This document shows, piece after piece, positions 5,438 to 5,462 of a DNA stretch of 5,462 nucleotides (the stretch's first letter is position 1; every line of letters begins with the position of its first letter). A program made the translations under genes and the position numbers. Under the pieces are notes generated by a model, which searched no databases, had not been told where the DNA came from, and worked only from the letters and a program-made list of their open reading frames with translations. The DNA comes from Bacillota bacterium (GTDB lineage: Bacteria > Bacillota > Clostridia > Christensenellales > CAG-138): assembly GCA_016288175.1 (NCBI GenBank), contig JAEEYN010000121.1, positions 1 through 5,462 of the forward strand, in the 5' to 3' direction.

Positions 5438-5462
5438 CGAAACCAAACTGAACGATATGGAG

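Overview
The window looks like a chromosomal segment of a GC-rich member of the Clostridia (Bacillota), perhaps an Oscillospiraceae- or Christensenellales-like gut lineage. The genes are GC-rich, the intergenic promoters are AT-rich with near-consensus sigma-A boxes (TTGACA/TATTAT, TTGAAA/TAAAAT, TTGTCA/TAATAT), strong AGGAGG-type ribosome sites occur, and the gene families fit. The lineage is inferred from style, not from a marker gene.

Layout. (1) Positions 1-1146, + strand: the 3' part of a MATE-family multidrug/cation antiporter that begins before the window, closed by a clear intrinsic terminator. (2) Positions 1189-1576: a gene-poor stretch with a folded repeat-like element, an inverted partial second copy of its core, and a two-way terminator hairpin. 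(3) Positions 1577-2290, - strand: a MarR-family repressor with an unusual Cys/His N-terminus and a 50-60 residue Gly/Pro/His tail. It has its own consensus promoter, bracketed by two copies of an AGGTACCTAA operator. (4) Positions 2514-3797, - strand: a two-gene operon of a DUF4037 nucleotidyltransferase-like protein followed, 6 bases later, by a 112-residue protein I do not recognise. Both promoter and terminator are visible. (5) Positions 3961-5190, - strand: an M24 Xaa-Pro aminopeptidase (aminopeptidase P type) with all five metal ligands, its own promoter and terminator. (6) The right edge carries an extended -10 promoter firing rightward into a gene beyond the window.

How the parts relate. 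The three minus-strand transcription units each have a promoter and a plausible terminator, so they appear to be independently expressed. The MarR gene is almost certainly autoregulated. Whether it also controls the convergent MATE exporter cannot be told, because the MATE promoter is outside the window. The items most worth a second look are the metal-binding-like tail of the MarR protein, the structured intergenic element, and the unknown small partner of the DUF4037 protein.
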